A DNA stretch of 64,000 nucleotides from Mesorhizobium sp. Root552 (GCF_001427285.1 NZ_LMFV01000012.1:213469-277468); one strand, 5' to 3'. Positions 53,381 through 62,874 are shown, counted from the stretch's first letter. Numbers and translations: made by a program. Notes: generated by a model from the sequence alone, not told the origin.

Positions 53381-53530
53381 GTGGCCATCATAGCTTTTGC
53401 GGTGCGGTCGGAAATGCGCCATTGGTCGTGGATCTGATGCCGCTGGAGAAAAAATTCGGCCCGACATTGACGATCGGACAAGCCGTACCTACCTCTGCAC
53501 GACATTTTCAGACGGAGAGATTGCGAGCGC

Positions 53531-54286
53531 ATGCTGGAGTTCCTTGCCCCCCATTTTGCGTTCATCCATGATCCTACCGCCTGGGTTGCCCTTTTAACGC
53601 TCGTCGTACTCGAAGTCGTCCTGGGCATCGACAACCTGATTTTCATCTCGATCCTGACCAACAAGCTGCCGCCCGAGCACAGGGTAATGGCAAGGCGGCT
53701 CGGCATCGGCGCGGCGCTGATCATGCGGCTTTTGCTGCTGGCGACGATCTCCTTCATCGTGAAGCTGACGGCGCCCATCTTCACGGCCTTCGGCCACGGT
53801 TTCTCGTGGCGCGACCTGATCCTGATCGCCGGTGGCCTGTTTCTGGTGTGGAAGGCGACGCGGGAAATCCACCACACGGTCGATCCGTTGGACCACAAGG
53901 ACGAGATCGTCTCCAAGACCATCCAGGTGTCGCTGGTCGGCGCGATATTCCAGATATTGCTGCTCGACCTGGTGTTCTCAATCGATTCCATCATCACCGC
54001 GGTCGGCATGACCGACGAGATCGCCATCATGTACATCGCCGTCATCGTGGCGGTGACGGTGATGCTTGTGGCCGTCAATCCGCTGTCGGCCTTCATCGAG
54101 AAGAACCCGACCATCGTCATGCTGGCGCTCGGCTTCCTGTTGATGATCGGCATGACGCTGATCGCCGACGGCTTCGGCTTCCACGTGCCGAAGGGCTACA
54201 TCTACGCGGCGATGGGTTTCTCGGCGCTGGTCGAGGGGCTGAACATGCTGGCGCGCCGCCGAAAGACCAAGGGCAGCGAACACTAA
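53531..54286 (+). CDS. TerC-family integral membrane protein
   Basis: 251 residues, seven membrane helices. [27 protein letters not shown] and [20 protein letters not shown] carry the paired acidic residues conserved in TerC proteins. Members export manganese or insert metal into exoenzymes; YgjT/Alx and MeeF are relatives. No yybP-ykoY riboswitch is visible upstream. The TAA stop is contributed by the first bases of a family A repeat. Confidence 0.9.
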   Translation: MLEFLAPHFAFIHDPTAWVALLTLVVLEVVLGIDNLIFISILTNKLPPEHRVMARRLGIGAALIMRLLLLATISFIVKLTAPIFTAFGHGFSWRDLILIAGGLFLVWKATREIHHTVDPLDHKDEIVSKTIQVSLVGAIFQILLLDLVFSIDSIITAVGMTDEIAIMYIAVIVAVTVMLVAVNPLSAFIEKNPTIVMLALGFLLMIGMTLIADGFGFHVPKGYIYAAMGFSALVEGLNMLARRRKTKGSEH

Positions 54287-54379
54287 AGCGTGTCGCGATC
54301 TTCCAGGTTCGCTTAGCACGCTTCAGCTCCATGATTCATGCATGTCTCCCGAAACCGGTTCCCACTTTCGGGAGACATG
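54284..54379. repeat. Repeat family A, copy 3
   Basis: taaagcgtg ... cacgctt (module 1) and tgcatgtct ... agacatgca (module 2, with cccgaaaccggttcccactttcggg forming the inner stem). The TAA at its left end is the terC stop codon. Located between convergent genes, as copy 1 is. Confidence 0.85.
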
Positions 54380-54402
54380 CATCAGGGTTCGCTGCCGACC
54401 GC

Positions 54403-55215
54403 CTACACGCCTTGCAGGACGATGATGGTCGGCCGCTGCGGCAGGCTGCGCAATGAAATCGTCAGCGTGCGGCTGTCCCTGAAATCGACGGCGAAGCCCG
54501 GGCCCATCCTGCCAGTGAATTCGGCGATGCCGGTGGCGTGGCGGTGCATGGGCAGGATCACCGAAGAATAGAGCCTGTTAGCGATCTCGCTCATGGCGTC
54601 GAGCGACAGCGTCATGCCGCCGTCGATCGGCACCATGACGACGTCGAGGCGGCCGATGGCGGCGTAGTGGGCGGTTTCCAGCCGGTGATGCAGGTGGCCG
54701 AGATGGCCGATGCACAGGCCGGCGACCTCGAAGATGAAGATCGAATTGCCGTCGCGTTCCATGCCGCCGTCAAAGCCGCGTATATCGGTCGGCACGTTGC
54801 GGATATAGATGTCGCCGACGGTGAGCGCGTGCCGGGCCGGTCCGCCGCCAGGGTTCCAGCCGCGCAGGACATTGGCGATGCCGGTATCCGGCAGGTCGGT
54901 GAAATGGGTGCGGTGCGCCTTGTTCATGGTGACGACATCGGGCAGCGGATTTGAGCCGTAGACACCGCTGTAGTCGGTGGCGACGCGCACGCCAGCAGGC
55001 GTTTCGATGACGTAGGTCGAGTGGCCGGCATAGGTGATCGACACCTCGCCCGCGGCTTCTGCCTCAGCTGGCGTGAAGTTCGCATAGACGACGCCCGGCA
55101 CCGCGTTGGCCATGGCCAGACATCGCGACGGCGGCGGGGTTTCCTGCGCCCATGCCGGCAGCGGCATGGCGGCGAGGGACAGGAAGAAGGCGGCGAGCAG
55201 GCGCAGGAACGGCAT
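54403..55215 (-). CDS. Secreted MBL-fold hydrolase, UlaG-like, with non-canonical metal motif
   Basis: 270 residues. Signal peptide MPFLRLLAAFFLSLAAMPLPAWA. Beta-lactamase-fold pattern VSITYAGHSTYVIETPAGVRVATDYSG as in UlaG-like proteins, later GLCIGHLGHLHHRL and VILPMHRHATG. Where HxHxDH is expected the sequence reads MNKAHRTHFTDLPD, so metal binding may be altered. Substrate unknown. Periplasmic by prediction. Confidence 0.82.
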   Translation of the reverse strand: MPFLRLLAAFFLSLAAMPLPAWAQETPPPSRCLAMANAVPGVVYANFTPAEAEAAGEVSITYAGHSTYVIETPAGVRVATDYSGVYGSNPLPDVVTMNKAHRTHFTDLPDTGIANVLRGWNPGGGPARHALTVGDIYIRNVPTDIRGFDGGMERDGNSIFIFEVAGLCIGHLGHLHHRLETAHYAAIGRLDVVMVPIDGGMTLSLDAMSEIANRLYSSVILPMHRHATGIAEFTGRMGPGFAVDFRDSRTLTISLRSLPQRPTIIVLQGV

Positions 55216-55475
55216 ATCGGCCTCCAGGCATCCGGGCAGGCCGACTATGAATGACGCCGCCCGGACGCCCGAGTCACGTTTTCGCGAGCGACGGGGTGCG
55301 TGCGGCTGGACGAATTGAGCCGATTTCTCTATAAGCCCGCCATTCCGAGCATCGGCCCCCGTCAGCGAAAACCGGCTTTTCGGGCATCCGATGCCAACTC
55401 AACAGTCAGATCCGTTTTCTGGCGTCCGGTGGGCGCGGCGCGATCTGATCGCCGCGAACAGACGACAGGGGTCAC

Positions 55476-56225
55476 ATGGCCGGCCATTCACAGTTCAAGA
55501 ACATCATGCACCGCAAGGGTCGCCAGGATGCGGTCCGCTCGAAAATGTTTTCCAAGCTGGCGCGCGAAATCACCGTCGCTGCCAAGCTCGGCGCGCCCGA
55601 CCCGGCCATGAACCCGCGCCTCAGGCTGGCGGTGCAGGCGGCCAAGGCGGAGTCGATGCCCAAGGACAACATCCAGCGCGCCATCAACAAGGCGTCCGGC
55701 GGCGACACCGAGAACTACGAGGAAGTGCGCTATGAGGGCTACGGCCCCGGCGGCGTGGCGCTGATCGTCGAAGTCCTGACCGACAATCGCAACCGTTCCG
55801 CTTCGAATGTGCGCGCGGCCTTCACCAAGGCCGGCGGAGCGCTCGGCGAAACCGGCTCGGTTTCGTTCATGTGGGATCGCGCCGGCGAGATCTACTATCC
55901 GGCCTCGGCAGGAGATGCCGACAAGGTGATGGAAGCGGCCATCGAAGCCGGCGCCGACGACGTCGAAACCGACGAGGAAGGCCACACCATCTACTGTGCC
56001 TTCGAGAGCCTGAACGATGTTTCAAAGGCCCTGGAAGCCTCGCTCGGCGAGGCGGAATCGGCCAAGGTGATCTGGAAGCCGCAGAACAACGTGCCGGTGG
56101 ACGAGGAACGCGCGCAATCGCTGATGAAGCTGGTGGCGACGCTCGAAGACGACGACGACGTACAGAACGTCTACGCCAATTTCGAAGTCGATGAAGCCAC
56201 ATTGGCCAAGCTCAGCGCCGCGTAA
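55476..56225 (+). CDS. yebC: YebC/PmpR-type transcription/translation factor
   Basis: 249 residues. [38 protein letters not shown] is the invariant YebC start. [48 protein letters not shown] is the core. Earlier viewed as a DNA-binding regulator; recent work ties the family to relief of ribosome stalling at proline runs. ruvCAB, which follow in many alphaproteobacteria, are not here. A family B repeat begins 2-13 bp after the stop. Confidence 0.94.
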   Translation: MAGHSQFKNIMHRKGRQDAVRSKMFSKLAREITVAAKLGAPDPAMNPRLRLAVQAAKAESMPKDNIQRAINKASGGDTENYEEVRYEGYGPGGVALIVEVLTDNRNRSASNVRAAFTKAGGALGETGSVSFMWDRAGEIYYPASAGDADKVMEAAIEAGADDVETDEEGHTIYCAFESLNDVSKALEASLGEAESAKVIWKPQNNVPVDEERAQSLMKLVATLEDDDDVQNVYANFEVDEATLAKLSAA

Positions 56226-56226
56226 A

Positions 56227-56357
56227 TATCCGGGTGATATCCGGGTGATGGTGGTCTGCAAGCGGCAGCTTTCTGCGCTTCCGGTGCTCACGTACTTTAA
56301 TGTACGCTCCGCTCCGGTTCTCGAAAGCCACCACTTTCGACTCACCCTGACCCGGAT
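56227..56357. repeat. Repeat family B, third copy, with an 11-bp tandem duplication at its left end
   Basis: tatccgggtga occurs twice in direct tandem (56227-56237 and 56238-56248). The right end ctcaccctgacccggat (56341-56357) is the inverted counterpart. The interior shares gcggcagctttctgcgct and ctccgctccggttctcga with the other B copies. It begins directly after the yebC stop. Confidence 0.75.
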
Positions 56358-56415
56358 CTCGCACCATCTTGGCGCAGACAGTGCAGTGACCATCCTCTGA
56401 ACTTTGGTGATGTGC

Positions 56416-56706
56416 ATGACCGAGCGCCCAATCATCCGCATCAACTACTGCACCCAGTGCCAGTGGCTGCTGCGCGCCGGCTGGATGGCGCAGGAACTGC
56501 TCTCGACCTTCGGCACCGAACTTGGCGAAGTGGTGCTGGTGCCCGGCACCGGCGGCGTGTTCTCCATCACCTGCAATGACGAGCTGATCTGGGAACGCAA
56601 ACGCGACGGCGGCTTTCCCGAAGCCGCCAAGCTCAAGCAACTGGTACGCGACGTGATCGATCCGGGCCGCGACCTCGGCCATGCGGACCGCAAGACGAAG
56701 GGGTAG
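56416..56706 (+). CDS. SelT/SelW/SelH-type thioredoxin-fold protein (Rdx)
   Basis: 96 residues. RINYCTQCQWLLRAGWMAQELLSTFG has the CxxC redox pair (Cys12 and Cys15) where selenoprotein W has CxxU. GGVFSITCNDELIWERKRDGGFPEAAKLKQLVRDVIDPGRDLGHAD completes the Rdx family. No selenocysteine is present. Role in thiol redox inferred. ATG 56416 preferred, ATG 56410 possible. Confidence 0.87.
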   Translation: MTERPIIRINYCTQCQWLLRAGWMAQELLSTFGTELGEVVLVPGTGGVFSITCNDELIWERKRDGGFPEAAKLKQLVRDVIDPGRDLGHADRKTKG

Positions 56707-56852
56707 TTAGCTCCGCAGCTTTGCCCCTCACCCTTACCCTCTTCCCGTGAACGGGCGAGGGGGCGTCGGCGTCGCGGCCTTTAGTCTGCTGACAATGAGA
56801 CAGCTTCGTTGTTGCGGACAATCGACCGGCCCTCTGGACAGCAGGCAATAAA

Positions 56853-56875
56853 AAACCCGCCTCGAAGGCGGGTTT
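56853..56875 (-). terminator. Rho-independent terminator of rpmE
   Basis: aaacccgcc / ggcgggttt (9-bp perfect stem, loop of 5), followed on the minus strand by a run of T and attgcc. It begins 22 bp after the rpmE stop. Confidence 0.92.
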
Positions 56876-56896
56876 CTTGTTTCTATTCGATCCCGA

Positions 56897-57118
56897 TCAG
56901 AGACCGAAGCCCTCGAAGCGCTTCTTGAACTTGGACAGACGGCCACCGCGATCCAGCAGCGTCTGCTGGCCGCCGGTCCAGGCCGGGTGCGTGGTCGGGT
57001 CGATGTCGAGATTCATCGTGTCGCCTTCCTTGCCCCAGGTCGAGCGCGTGGTGTACTCGGTGCCGTCGGTCATGACGATCTTCACGGTGTGGTAGTCGGG
57101 ATGGATATCGGCCTTCAT
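56897..57118 (-). CDS. rpmE: 50S ribosomal protein L31
   Basis: 73 residues. [29 protein letters not shown] and [26 protein letters not shown] are diagnostic of type A L31, but the zinc-binding cysteines are absent (C-minus form). Preceded by a short A-rich ribosome site (aggaaaaatg). Diverges from the ABC exporter gene. Confidence 0.97.
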   Translation of the reverse strand: MKADIHPDYHTVKIVMTDGTEYTTRSTWGKEGDTMNLDIDPTTHPAWTGGQQTLLDRGGRLSKFKKRFEGFGL

Positions 57119-57321
57119 CGCATTTTTCCTGATCTGGCGGCGCAGCAGCGACCGGTTGGCCTGCGTCGAAGCGCCTCTTTCTAAAACTCGAAGCCGCAGC
57201 TATTCAAAAGCAGCGGCCTCTGAAACGGTCGGCGTGCCTATACATCAACCGAAATTGAATCACAAGGTCGGGTAAAAGGCATATTGATGTCCGTTAACGG
57301 GCTTGGACAGGGAAACAACAG

Positions 57322-59133
57322 ATGGCGCGAACAGAAAGCGCAGACGGGCGCAGCCGCTCGCTGAAGCCGTTGCGGCGCCTTGTTCCTTATATCGGCCGCT
57401 ACCGCAAGCTGGTGATCGGGGCGATGATCTCGCTGGTGGCGGCGGCAGTGACGACGCTTGCCGTGCCGCTTGCCGTGCGGCGCATGATCGACCACGGGTT
57501 TTCCGGCGCCGATTCGACCTTCATTTCCGAATATTTCTCCATGCTCGTGCTGATGGCGGCGCTTTTGGCATTGGCGTCGGCCGGCCGCTACTATTTCGTC
57601 ATCACATTGGGCGAGCGCGTGGTTTCGGATATCCGTCGCGACGTGTTCTCGCACGTCACGACGCTGTCGCCGGCCTTCTTCGACCATGTGCAATCGGGCG
57701 AAATCGTATCGCGGCTGGCAGCCGACACGACGCAGATCAAGTCCGCCGTCGGCGCAACCGCATCCGTTGCGCTGCGCAATGTCATCCTCGGCCTCGGCGC
57801 GCTGGCGATGATGGTGGTGACCAGCCCGAAGCTCTCCGGCCTTGTCATCGCGGCTATTCCCCTGATCGTGCTGCCGCTGGTCGGCTTCGGCCGCTCGGTG
57901 CGGCGCAAGTCGCGCATTGCGCAGGACACGCTTGCCCATGCAACAGCCTATGCCAGCGAGCAGATCGGCGCGGTGCGCACCTTGCAGGCGTTCACCAATG
58001 AAGGACTGGTGACCGGGCGGTTCGGCGCTGCGGTCGAGAACGCCTTTTCGGCGGCGCGCGCCTCGGTGCTGGCGCGGGCGTTTTTGACCTTTGTCGCCAT
58101 CTTCACGATCTTTGCCTCGGTGGTGGCCGTCCTGTGGTTCGGCTCACGCGACGTGCTGTCTGGCGTCTTGTCGCCGGGAACGCTCGGCCAGTTCCTGCTC
58201 TATGCGGTGTTTGCCGCCGGCGCGCTCGGCGCGCTGTCGGAAGTGTGGGGCGAGCTTTCGCAGGCGGCGGGCGCGGCGGAGCGCCTGACCGAGCTTCTGG
58301 ACGAGGAGCCGAATGTCGAGGCGCCGGCAAATCCGAAGCCGCTGCCGACAGTCGCGCAAGGGACGATCAGCTTCGACAAGGTTTCCTTCTCCTATCCGGC
58401 ACGGCCGGACCGGGCTGCCGTGCACGAGCTGGATTTTTCGGTGAAGCCGGGTGAAACGGTGGCGATCGTCGGTCCTTCGGGCGCGGGCAAGAGCACGATC
58501 TTTTCACTGATCCTGCGCTTCTACGACCCCGAGACGGGCTCGGTCCGGGTCGACGGCATCGATGTGCGCGACGCCGATCCGATAGAGCTGCGCCAGCGCA
58601 TGGCGATCGTGCCGCAGGACGTGACGATCTTCGCGGCCAGCGTGCGCGACAACATCGCCTTCGGCCGGCCCGGCGCATCGGATGCGGATATAGCGGCGGC
58701 GGCGAAAGCGGCACTTGCCGACGAATTCATCCTCAAGCTGGACAAGGGCTACGAGACCGAGGTTGGCGAACGCGGCGTGATGCTGTCGGGCGGCCAGCGC
58801 CAACGCATCGCCATTGCCCGCGCCATCCTGCGCGACGCGCCGATCCTTTTGCTCGACGAGGCGACCTCGGCGCTCGATGCAGCCAGCGAGACGCTGGTGC
58901 AGGAGGCGTTGGAGCACCTGATGCGCGGGCGCACGACGCTGGTCATCGCGCACCGCCTGGCGACGGTGCTGAAGGCGGACCGTATCCTCGTGGTGGACGA
59001 AGGCCGCATCGTCGAGGAAGGCACCCATGCCAGCCTCGTCGCCAAGGGCGGGCTTTATGCGCGGCTGGCGAGGCTGCAGTTCGACGCCGGGGCCGGCGTT
59101 TTCAACGAGCGCAAGGTTCAGGCGCTTCCGTAG
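57322..59133 (+). CDS. ABCB-type exporter, fused permease and ATPase (TIGR02204)
   Basis: 603 residues. Six membrane helices in residues 30-310, then the ATPase domain: Walker A GPSGAGKST (about 384-392), signature LSGGQRQR (about 488), Walker B ILLLDEATSALDA, H-loop VIAHRLATVLKADRI. TIGR02204 is a branch related to MsbA and lipid exporters, found mostly in alphaproteobacteria. It forms a homodimer in the inner membrane; substrate unknown. Its last 16 bp overlap the end of the convergent carboxypeptidase gene. Confidence 0.9.
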   Translation: MARTESADGRSRSLKPLRRLVPYIGRYRKLVIGAMISLVAAAVTTLAVPLAVRRMIDHGFSGADSTFISEYFSMLVLMAALLALASAGRYYFVITLGERVVSDIRRDVFSHVTTLSPAFFDHVQSGEIVSRLAADTTQIKSAVGATASVALRNVILGLGALAMMVVTSPKLSGLVIAAIPLIVLPLVGFGRSVRRKSRIAQDTLAHATAYASEQIGAVRTLQAFTNEGLVTGRFGAAVENAFSAARASVLARAFLTFVAIFTIFASVVAVLWFGSRDVLSGVLSPGTLGQFLLYAVFAAGALGALSEVWGELSQAAGAAERLTELLDEEPNVEAPANPKPLPTVAQGTISFDKVSFSYPARPDRAAVHELDFSVKPGETVAIVGPSGAGKSTIFSLILRFYDPETGSVRVDGIDVRDADPIELRQRMAIVPQDVTIFAASVRDNIAFGRPGASDADIAAAAKAALADEFILKLDKGYETEVGERGVMLSGGQRQRIAIARAILRDAPILLLDEATSALDAASETLVQEALEHLMRGRTTLVIAHRLATVLKADRILVVDEGRIVEEGTHASLVAKGGLYARLARLQFDAGAGVFNERKVQALP

Positions 59134-60605
59134 CGCTGTTTGAGATGGCCGATGAAGTGGCGGGCTTCGAGCGCTTCGCCGGTGGCGCGCTCGAGCAGGT
59201 CGGGCGTGGACCAGCGCGAGCCCTGCGACCAGATGCGCTCGCGCCGCCATGCGTTGACGCTTGAGAAATCGCCTTTGGCGATGTCGTCGTTGGCGTCAGG
59301 GTGATCGCGCACCAGCGCCGCCCATTGCTGCGCCGCCATCATTGCGCCCAGCGTATAGGACGGGAAATAGCCGAACGCGCCACTCGGCCAGTGGACGTCC
59401 TGCATCGGACCGTCAGCCGGGTTGTCGATGGTGGAAAGGCCGAGATATTCGCGCATGCCGGCATCCCAGGCTTCGGGCAGGTCGGCGACCTCGAGACGGC
59501 CCGAGACGAGATCCTGTTCCAGTTCGTAGCGCAAGATGACGTGCAGCGGATAAGTGACCTCGTCGGCATCGACGCGGATCAGGCCGCGCTCGACATGGAG
59601 GATGTGGGGCAAGATGTCGTCCATCGACCAGTCTTCGCCAAGGTGCTTTTCGACGATCGGCAGGGCCCAGCGCCAGAAGGCGGGGTTGCGGCCGAGCTGC
59701 TTTTCCACGAACAGGCTCTGGCTTTCGTGAATGGCCATGCCGCGCGCCTTGCCGAGCGGCCAGTGCGCCCACGCCTGCGGCAGGTTCTGTTCGTAGAGCG
59801 CGTGGCCGGCCTCGTGCAGCACGCCCATCATCGCCGAGAGGAATTCGTCGCTCCTGTAGCGGGTGGTGATGCGCACGTCGCTCGGCACGCCGCCGCAGAA
59901 GGGGTGGTGCGAGACCGACAGGCTGCCGTGGGTGAGATCGAAGCCGACGGCGCCCATCATGGCGAGGCCAAGCTCGCGCTGCCTGTCGATGGCGTAGCTG
60001 CCGGATAGCGGCTTCAATGCGCGCTTCGCCAACCGCTCTTCCTGCACGGCAAGCGCCTTTGGCACGAAGTCCTTCAGGAAGGTCTTCAGTTCGGCAAAGA
60101 CCGGCGTGATGCCGGCTGCGCGGTTGCCGGGATCATATTGCTCCATAAGCGCATCGTAGGGATCGAGCCCGAGCGCGCCGGCCCGCATGGCGGCTTCTTC
60201 GCGCACCAGTGCGACGATGCCTTCGAGCGCCGGCTGGAACGAAGACCAGTCGCCCTTGGCGCGCAGGTCGCGCCACAGTTGTTCCGAGCGCATGCGCGCG
60301 GCGGTCTGGCGCTCGACGAATTCCGCCGGAAGGCAGGTGAGGTTGGTGTAGTGGCGTTCGAACTCGCCAAGCGCCGCCTGTTGCTCGTCGTTGAGGTTTT
60401 CGCCCTTGGCGGCATCGATCCAGCCGGCGATTTCGGGCGCGGTCGCCTGGCGGTGATACATGCCGGCAAGGGCGGCCATCGCCTCGGCGCGCTTCTCGCC
60501 GCCGCCGACGGCCATGTGGGTGGCCTCGTCGGCACCCAAAATGGCTAGCGCATGTTCGAGCGCTTCGAGCTTATGGCCAAGGTCGTCGAGTCTGGCGAAG
60601 GACAT
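59118..60605 (-). CDS. Carboxypeptidase Taq (M32 metallopeptidase)
   Basis: 495 residues. HExxH in LHEAGHALYEQNL (His at about residue 264), then the downstream glutamate in MAIHESQSLFVEKQLGR, with HPFCGGVPSDVRITTRY and LHVILRYELEQDLVSG as M32 hallmarks. Removes C-terminal residues from peptides in the cytosol. The ATG at 60605 is the first codon of the family sequence (MSFARLDDLGHKLEALEHA). Confidence 0.93.
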   Translation of the reverse strand: MSFARLDDLGHKLEALEHALAILGADEATHMAVGGGEKRAEAMAALAGMYHRQATAPEIAGWIDAAKGENLNDEQQAALGEFERHYTNLTCLPAEFVERQTAARMRSEQLWRDLRAKGDWSSFQPALEGIVALVREEAAMRAGALGLDPYDALMEQYDPGNRAAGITPVFAELKTFLKDFVPKALAVQEERLAKRALKPLSGSYAIDRQRELGLAMMGAVGFDLTHGSLSVSHHPFCGGVPSDVRITTRYRSDEFLSAMMGVLHEAGHALYEQNLPQAWAHWPLGKARGMAIHESQSLFVEKQLGRNPAFWRWALPIVEKHLGEDWSMDDILPHILHVERGLIRVDADEVTYPLHVILRYELEQDLVSGRLEVADLPEAWDAGMREYLGLSTIDNPADGPMQDVHWPSGAFGYFPSYTLGAMMAAQQWAALVRDHPDANDDIAKGDFSSVNAWRRERIWSQGSRWSTPDLLERATGEALEARHFIGHLKQRYGSA

Positions 60606-60745
60606 GGTGCGATCCCGTGAATCTGATGGAGCGAAAAGACCCCGGGGCGGCGTGAATGGCAAGCCCTGACAAGCTGGGCCAGAGCCAAGCTTGCAAACGC
60701 CGCGCCGACTGTGTTCAGATGAACCAAGACGAGAGGGGGAACGCC

Positions 60746-61099
60746 ATGCTTGGCAATATCGTGGTCGCACTGGTCGCCCTCATCCACCTCTACATCGTCT
60801 ATCTGGAAATGGCGGCATGGGACACGCCGCGCGGCCACAAGGCGTTCAACCTGACGCCGGAGTTCGCCAAGGCGTCGAAGGTGCTCGCGGCCAATCAGGG
60901 ACTGTACAACGGCTTCCTCGCCGCCGGCCTGATCTGGGGACTTTATCTCGGAGCGGCAGGCTTCCAGGTGAAGGTGTTTTTTCTGCTGTGCGTGGCGATC
61001 GCCGGGCTCTACGGCGCGGCGACCGCATCGAGAAAGATCCTTTTCATCCAGACCGTGCCGGCGCTGCTTGGCCTCGCCCTGTTGTGGGCCGGCTGGTAG
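60746..61099 (+). CDS. DUF1304 family membrane protein
   Basis: 117 residues, four membrane helices. IVVALVALIHLYIVYLEMAAWDTPRGHKAFN and NQGLYNGFLAAGLIWGLYLG are DUF1304 signatures. Function unknown; often called an epimerase in databases without evidence. RBS gaggggga 5 nt upstream of the ATG at 60746. Confidence 0.87.
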   Translation: MLGNIVVALVALIHLYIVYLEMAAWDTPRGHKAFNLTPEFAKASKVLAANQGLYNGFLAAGLIWGLYLGAAGFQVKVFFLLCVAIAGLYGAATASRKILFIQTVPALLGLALLWAGW

Positions 61100-61118
61100 C
61101 GGCAACGGTCAATCAGCG

Positions 61119-61568
61119 TCAGCCGTTCGGATAGGCCATGCCGCCGGCATGGTCGTTCATCGAAAAGCCGCTTCCGGTATCGGTGAGGAGCGCCTGATCG
61201 AGGTTGTCGAGCTGGCCCATCAGCTTGCGATATTGCGGATTGGGCACACGGCCATGGTCGGCGCGGGCAACGCGTTCAGCCGATGCGCCGATGGTCGAGG
61301 CCTCTACTTGCAGGCTGCGGGCGGTGGCGGGCGTGATCTGTTTCTCCTGCCGGGCGTCCGCGATGCCCTGGTCGATGCCTTGCAGGTCGTTGAGGATGTT
61401 GGTGAGGCGCGCGCCGTGATCGACGGGCGCCATCTGCTCGTCCAGCCTGGTGGTGTGGTCGTCGTTGCCGGCAAGCGAGGCGCTATGGCCGGCGGCATAG
61501 GCGGTTGCAAGAGGAGTTGCCGCCAGAATCGAGGCAAGTGCGATTGTCGGTGCGAGGAAAGAGCGCAT
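61119..61568 (-). CDS. Secreted protein of unknown function
   Basis: 149 residues. Signal peptide MRSFLAPTIALASILAATPLATAYAAG. The mature part is hydrophilic and mostly helical (ARLTNILNDLQGIDQGIADARQEKQITPATARSLQVEASTIGASAERVA), ending in a Gly/Asn/His-rich tail. The ATG at 61568 has ggag 8 nt upstream. I do not recognise a named family. Convergent with DUF1304 (19 bp between stops). Confidence 0.75.
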   Translation of the reverse strand: MRSFLAPTIALASILAATPLATAYAAGHSASLAGNDDHTTRLDEQMAPVDHGARLTNILNDLQGIDQGIADARQEKQITPATARSLQVEASTIGASAERVARADHGRVPNPQYRKLMGQLDNLDQALLTDTGSGFSMNDHAGGMAYPNG

Positions 61569-61772
61569 CTTTGCGTCTCCTTTTTGAAGCAAGGTTGTTG
61601 CGGCCTTGCTGCATGGACCGTCCGGTTCCGTCGCGTCGCGGTGTCGGGGACACCGCCGGCGGTTCCCGGTCCGAGGCCAAGCTAGGAGCGGCGATCGGCA
61701 AAGTGTAATTACAAAAAGATAATTCTGGGCGGCCTTGCCGGCCTTATTTGAGGCCCTAAACGGGCACGGTCG

Positions 61773-61835
61773 GATTCGGGTGATTGCGGCCCGCAAAAGG
61801 CAGCTTTCCTGCGCTTTCGGTGCTCCAAGCGCCGC
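61773..61835. repeat. Truncated family B repeat
   Basis: gattcgggtga, then gcggcccgcaaaaggcagctttcctgcgct, matches the left half of family B. The right half is missing: the next bases are the stop of the OmpA-like gene at 61841. Confidence 0.55.
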
Positions 61836-61840
61836 GCAAC

Positions 61841-62872
61841 TCAGCGTTCGGTCAGCTTCAGCTCGATGCGGCGGTTCCTGGTGCGGGCCTCGTCGGTATC
61901 GGCCTCGTCGAGCGGCTGGAATTCGCCGAAGCCTGCGGCGACGAGCCGGTTGGCGGGCACGCCGCTGGCGATGAGATACTTCACCACCGAGGTGGCGCGG
62001 GCGCTGGAAAGCTCCCAGTTGTCCTTGTAGCGCCCGGTGCCGGACAAGGGCTTGGTGTCGGTGTGGCCATCGACGCGCAGCACCCAGTTGATCTCGGGCG
62101 GGATTTCCTTCTGCAACTCGATGATGGCGTCGGCGAGCTTCTTCATCTCGACCTGGCCGGCGTCGTTGATCTGGTCGGAGCCGGTCGGGAACAGGACTTC
62201 GGACTGGAACACGAAGCGGTCGCCGACGATGCGGATGTTTTCGCGGTCGGCGAGGATTTCGCGCAGCCGCCCGAAGAAATCGGAGCGGTAGCGGTTCAGT
62301 TCCTGCACGCGCTGGGCAAGCGCGACGTTGAGGCGGCGACCGAGGTCGGCGATCTTGGTGTTGGATTCGCGGTCGCGCTGTTCGGAGACGTCGAGCGCCT
62401 GCTCCAACGCCGCGATCTGCTTCCTCAGCGCGGAAATCTGCTGGTTGAGCAATTCGACCTGCGAGAGCGCGCGCTGGCTGATCTGGCGCTGGCTGTCGAG
62501 CTCGCCGGAAAGCTGGTCGGCGCGGGCATTCGCGGCGGAGCCGGCGCCCGCACCTTGCGACAGCAATTGTTCGAGCCGGCTCTTTTCAGCTTCGGCGGCG
62601 GACAGCGACGCCTGCAGGTTGGCCAGCGCGTCCTGCGCGTCCTGGGTGTTGCCCTTTTCGAGCGCCAGCAACTGGGTGAGTTCGTTGATCTGCGAGTTCA
62701 GCCGGTTCAGCACCTCGTCCTTGCCGGAAATCTCGCGGCTCAAGAGAAACTGCGCCAGCACAAAGACCGAGAGCAGGAACATGATGGCGAGCAGGAGCGT
62801 CGACAGAGCGTCGACGAACCCCGGCCAGTAGTCGATATGGCGGTCGCTGCGACGCCCGCGAGCTAACGCCAT
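61841..62872 (-). CDS. MotB/OmpA-like peptidoglycan-binding protein with coiled coil
   Basis: 343 residues. One membrane helix (about 16-43) begins YWPGFVDALSTLLLAIMFLLSVFVL, with Asp21 placed like the proton-carrying Asp of MotB/TolR. A long coiled coil follows (about 50-195), then an OmpA/MotB domain (about 215-340) with DGHTDTKPL, LSSARATSVVKYL and NRRIELKL. Expected to anchor to peptidoglycan and couple proton flow through the MotA-like partner encoded just upstream. It is not flagellar MotB or Pal by length and layout. The same architecture occurs in ZorB of the Zorya defence system. Confidence 0.88.
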   Translation of the reverse strand: MALARGRRSDRHIDYWPGFVDALSTLLLAIMFLLSVFVLAQFLLSREISGKDEVLNRLNSQINELTQLLALEKGNTQDAQDALANLQASLSAAEAEKSRLEQLLSQGAGAGSAANARADQLSGELDSQRQISQRALSQVELLNQQISALRKQIAALEQALDVSEQRDRESNTKIADLGRRLNVALAQRVQELNRYRSDFFGRLREILADRENIRIVGDRFVFQSEVLFPTGSDQINDAGQVEMKKLADAIIELQKEIPPEINWVLRVDGHTDTKPLSGTGRYKDNWELSSARATSVVKYLIASGVPANRLVAAGFGEFQPLDEADTDEARTRNRRIELKLTER

Positions 62873-62874
62873 CG

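Noticed and set aside
53381-53530. yybP-ykoY manganese riboswitch before the TerC gene
   Set aside because: The conserved paired loops of that riboswitch could not be found in the 150-bp spacer.
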